Source: Physocladia obscura
Taxonomy: Eukaryota; Chytridiomycota; Chytridiomycetes; Chytridiales; Chytriomycetaceae
Direction of reading: 5' to 3'
Assembly: GCA_027596945.1 (NCBI GenBank)
Contig: JADGJH010000347.1
Coordinates: 1 to 20,522 of the forward strand
DNA length: 20,522 nucleotides
Shown here: piece by piece, positions 18,653 to 20,522 of the stretch
Position numbering within the stretch: position 1 is the stretch's first letter
How the letters are laid out: the number at the start of each line of letters is the position of its first letter
Notes under the pieces: model-generated
Seen by the model: the letters and a program-made list of their open reading frames with translations, nothing else
Told to the model about the DNA's origin: nothing
The model's database searches: none
Program-made: the position numbers and the translations under genes

Positions 18653-18862
18653 TGTTGAAAGCCAATTTCTTAGCAAAAGAAAATTGTTCAAATATAAAGA
18701 GACAAAGTTAGAACATTTAATACCTATTCTTGAATTTTGCCTTGAATGAAAATAATTTTCTTTCACAGTTATCTAATAAATAATATTTCTATTTGCAATT
18801 CTATTAAATATTATTTAACATTTATTCAGCTTGTATAACACATTTTATTCTTAAATCTAACA
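18653..18862 (-). repeat. 3' LTR of the copia element (about 210 bp)
   Basis: On the minus strand the LTR starts TGTTAGATTTAAG directly after a polypurine tract and would end ...TTTCAACA, a TG...CA pair with a short imperfect inverted terminus. It contains AATAAA motifs. The right-hand boundary is secure from the tract; the 18653 boundary is chosen from the CA end and could move by a few bases, because GTTGAAA also follows the related repeat at 16204-16490. Confidence 0.7.
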
Positions 18863-18873
18863 CCCCCCCTCAA
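18863..18873 (-). promoter_or_regulatory. Polypurine tract of the copia element
   Basis: TTGAGGGGGGG on the minus strand immediately precedes the LTR TG. It is the expected primer for plus-strand DNA synthesis in LTR retrotransposons. Confidence 0.75.
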
Positions 18874-19055
18874 GGTGAATATATGTTACACTGCCAGAGC
18901 TTTTCTAAATCTTCTAGCTCTATTTTTCTAGGAGTCCAGTCTATATGGATCAAAAATATAAAAATAGGAATTGCACCTATTTCCTAAATTAATTACTGTA
19001 AAATGAAAACCAATTTTCTATTCCCTTGAAAAAAAACAAAATAAAGTAGGCAATC

Positions 19056-20522
19056 TCAAAACTTTTGTTCTGTGAAAGCTGGAATTGGACTTCTCATCTG
19101 TATATCAGCCAGTGATCTCATTTCCATTAGGGAAACTAATTTTCTATGTTGTGCTGGTGATAGAGCCTTTGTGAAAATATCAGCAATCATTTCTTCTGTT
19201 GGACAATATATAAGCTCAACACTTTTGGTCTTTAAATGATGTCTAATAAATTTTCCTCTTATATCAATGTGTTTCATCATTGCATGTTGCTTAGGATTTG
19301 TAGCCACTGCAATTGTTGATTTATTGTCTTGGTATATCTTAGTTGGATTATCCATTAGAAATCCTAACTCTTCTAAAGTTTGTCTATACCATAAAGCTTT
19401 TTTAACAGCTTCTGATAATGCATAGAATTTTGCTTCTGCAGATGATGTGGCAACAACACTTTTTTTCTTACAATACCAGGAAACAAAATCCACTTCTAGA
19501 TTTTCTATCTTTCTCCACAGCAAAACTTGCATCTGCAAATCCAGCTAAGTCTTTGAATTCTGTATTAATCCAGTTTTTTACAGAATCATCTGTTGGAAAC
19601 AGTACAGGAGGTACTTTAGTCTTTCTGAAAATACAGCCCAGATCTACAGTTCTCCGTAAGTACCTCAATAAATGAAACATGGCTTTCCAATTATGTTCTC
19701 TTGCATCATTCTGATGTTGTGACAATGTATGTGTTGCAAATACAATATCTGGTCTGGATTGTGTTGCAATATACATACAAAACATAACAGCTGTTCTATA
19801 ATGAGAATTCATGTCTTTGTTTTGCAATTAACTTTACATCATGTTGCCAACCTTCTTGCATTGAGTTTCCTTTAATAGTAATTGGAATTGTCTTTCCATT
19901 TACTTATCTATTCCACATTTTCATTTCTTTAAGAAAATTTGTTATATAGTGAGTTTGACCCAAGTAAGACCTTGAAATCTTTCATTGTTTATTTTCTCAT
20001 AATGCAATCCAATTATGTGTTTTGCATCACCTAGATCTTTAATTTTAAATCTATTCTTCATTACATTCTTTAATTCTTCAAGTAATTGTTTGTCTGAAGA
20101 CATGAATAAAAAATCATCCAGATATATGAAAACAAAAACTTTTCTTTCTGAATCATATTTGTGAAACAAACACAAATACTTTTGACTCTAAATGTAACCA
20201 TTTTCTTTTAAATAGTTTGTCAGAACATCATTCCATTCGTTGGCAGATTGATGTAGTCCATATAGAGATCTATAAATCTCACAAAGGAGACTTTCACCTT
20301 TCTCATCAAATTGTGGAAATCCATCTGGACTAACCATAAAGTTTCTTTGTTTAAGGTATCCATATAAGAATGCTACAGACACATCAAGCTGTGTTATGTA
20401 CCAATCATGAAGTTCAGCCATAGCTACCGTTATTCTCAATGATTTCTTTCTAATAACAGGAGCATATGTTTCTTTATAATCTTCCCCATCTATTTGATCA
20501 CTGCCCACAGCAACTAGTCCTG
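19056..20522 (-). pseudogene. Degenerate Ty1/copia polyprotein (reverse transcriptase and RNase H), cut by the window edge
   Basis: This is the C-terminal half of a Pseudoviridae-type pol. From the right edge: DYKETYAPVIRKKSLRITVA, QLDVSVAFLYGYL and SLYGLHQSANEWND (reverse transcriptase), then the catalytic IYLDDFLFMS. KDLGDAKHIIGLHYEK and the connection follow, then SRPDIVFATHTLSQH and the RNase H residues GFADASFA, ATSSAEAKFYALSEAV, YQDNKSTIAV and KHIDIRGKFIRHH, ending near 19056. The copy is broken: an in-frame TAG at 20188-20190, a frameshift near 19960, stops and another shift at 19828-19940, and a shift with a short deletion near 19500. Gag, protease and integrase would lie beyond the right edge. 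It is inserted at the edge of the short DIRS-like element. Confidence 0.94.

Noticed and set aside
1..20522. tRNA genes, CRISPR arrays, bacterial operons or riboswitches
   Set aside because: No B-box-like GTTCRANNC in a cloverleaf context, no regularly spaced repeats, and the spliced genes are eukaryotic.

Overview
This is a eukaryotic window, AT-rich overall, with intron-bearing genes, homopolymer runs and a 10-base assembly gap. A fungus is the best reading, probably an early-diverging, zoosporic (chytrid-like) one. Three things point that way: introns of 55-92 nt in every well-resolved gene, a ceramidase and a PLC-like phosphodiesterase of the fungal type, and an F-box protein opening with the MGCWDxYC signature that I associate with fungal proteins. 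The lineage is an inference from protein style, not from a marker gene.

Layout, left to right. 182-2380 (minus) is a truncated tyrosine-recombinase-type retroelement (DIRS/Ngaro-like): a broken gag with poly-Gln and a zinc knuckle, then a reverse transcriptase with one in-frame stop, ending at a 113-bp terminal repeat (2268-2380). 2641-3240 is a GC-richer island of undecided strand. 3503-4545 (minus) is a three-exon alkaline ceramidase. A small gene tail lies at 5572-5729 (minus). 5926-7382 (plus) is a three-exon PLC-like phosphodiesterase. 9156-9612 (plus) is a small two-finger C2H2 protein. 9777-10133 (minus) is an unrecognised ORF. 10130-12512 (minus) is a ten-exon MCM-binding protein gene. 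12712-13017 (minus) is another unrecognised ORF. 13933-15720 (minus) is a four-exon gene joining an N-terminal Cys-rich module, a macro domain and a C-terminal F-box.

From 15831 to the end the window is repeat-dominated. It holds a decayed plus-strand gene of unknown identity (15831-17703) that is interrupted by a diverged copy of the retroelement terminal unit and by a 50-nt antisense 18S rRNA fragment. A short element at 18390-18652 follows, whose left 114 bp match 2268-2380 in inverted orientation. Last comes a degenerate Ty1/copia element on the minus strand, with LTR, polypurine tract, RNase H and reverse transcriptase, running off the right edge.

The cellular genes do not form a pathway: sphingolipid breakdown, phosphodiester cleavage, MCM/replisome handling and ADP-ribose/ubiquitin signalling are simply neighbours. 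The inverted repeats place the roughly 16 kb of cellular genes between two oppositely oriented copies of the same element end. The most unusual item is the macro domain plus F-box protein, whose macro loops depart from the canonical hydrolase pattern.
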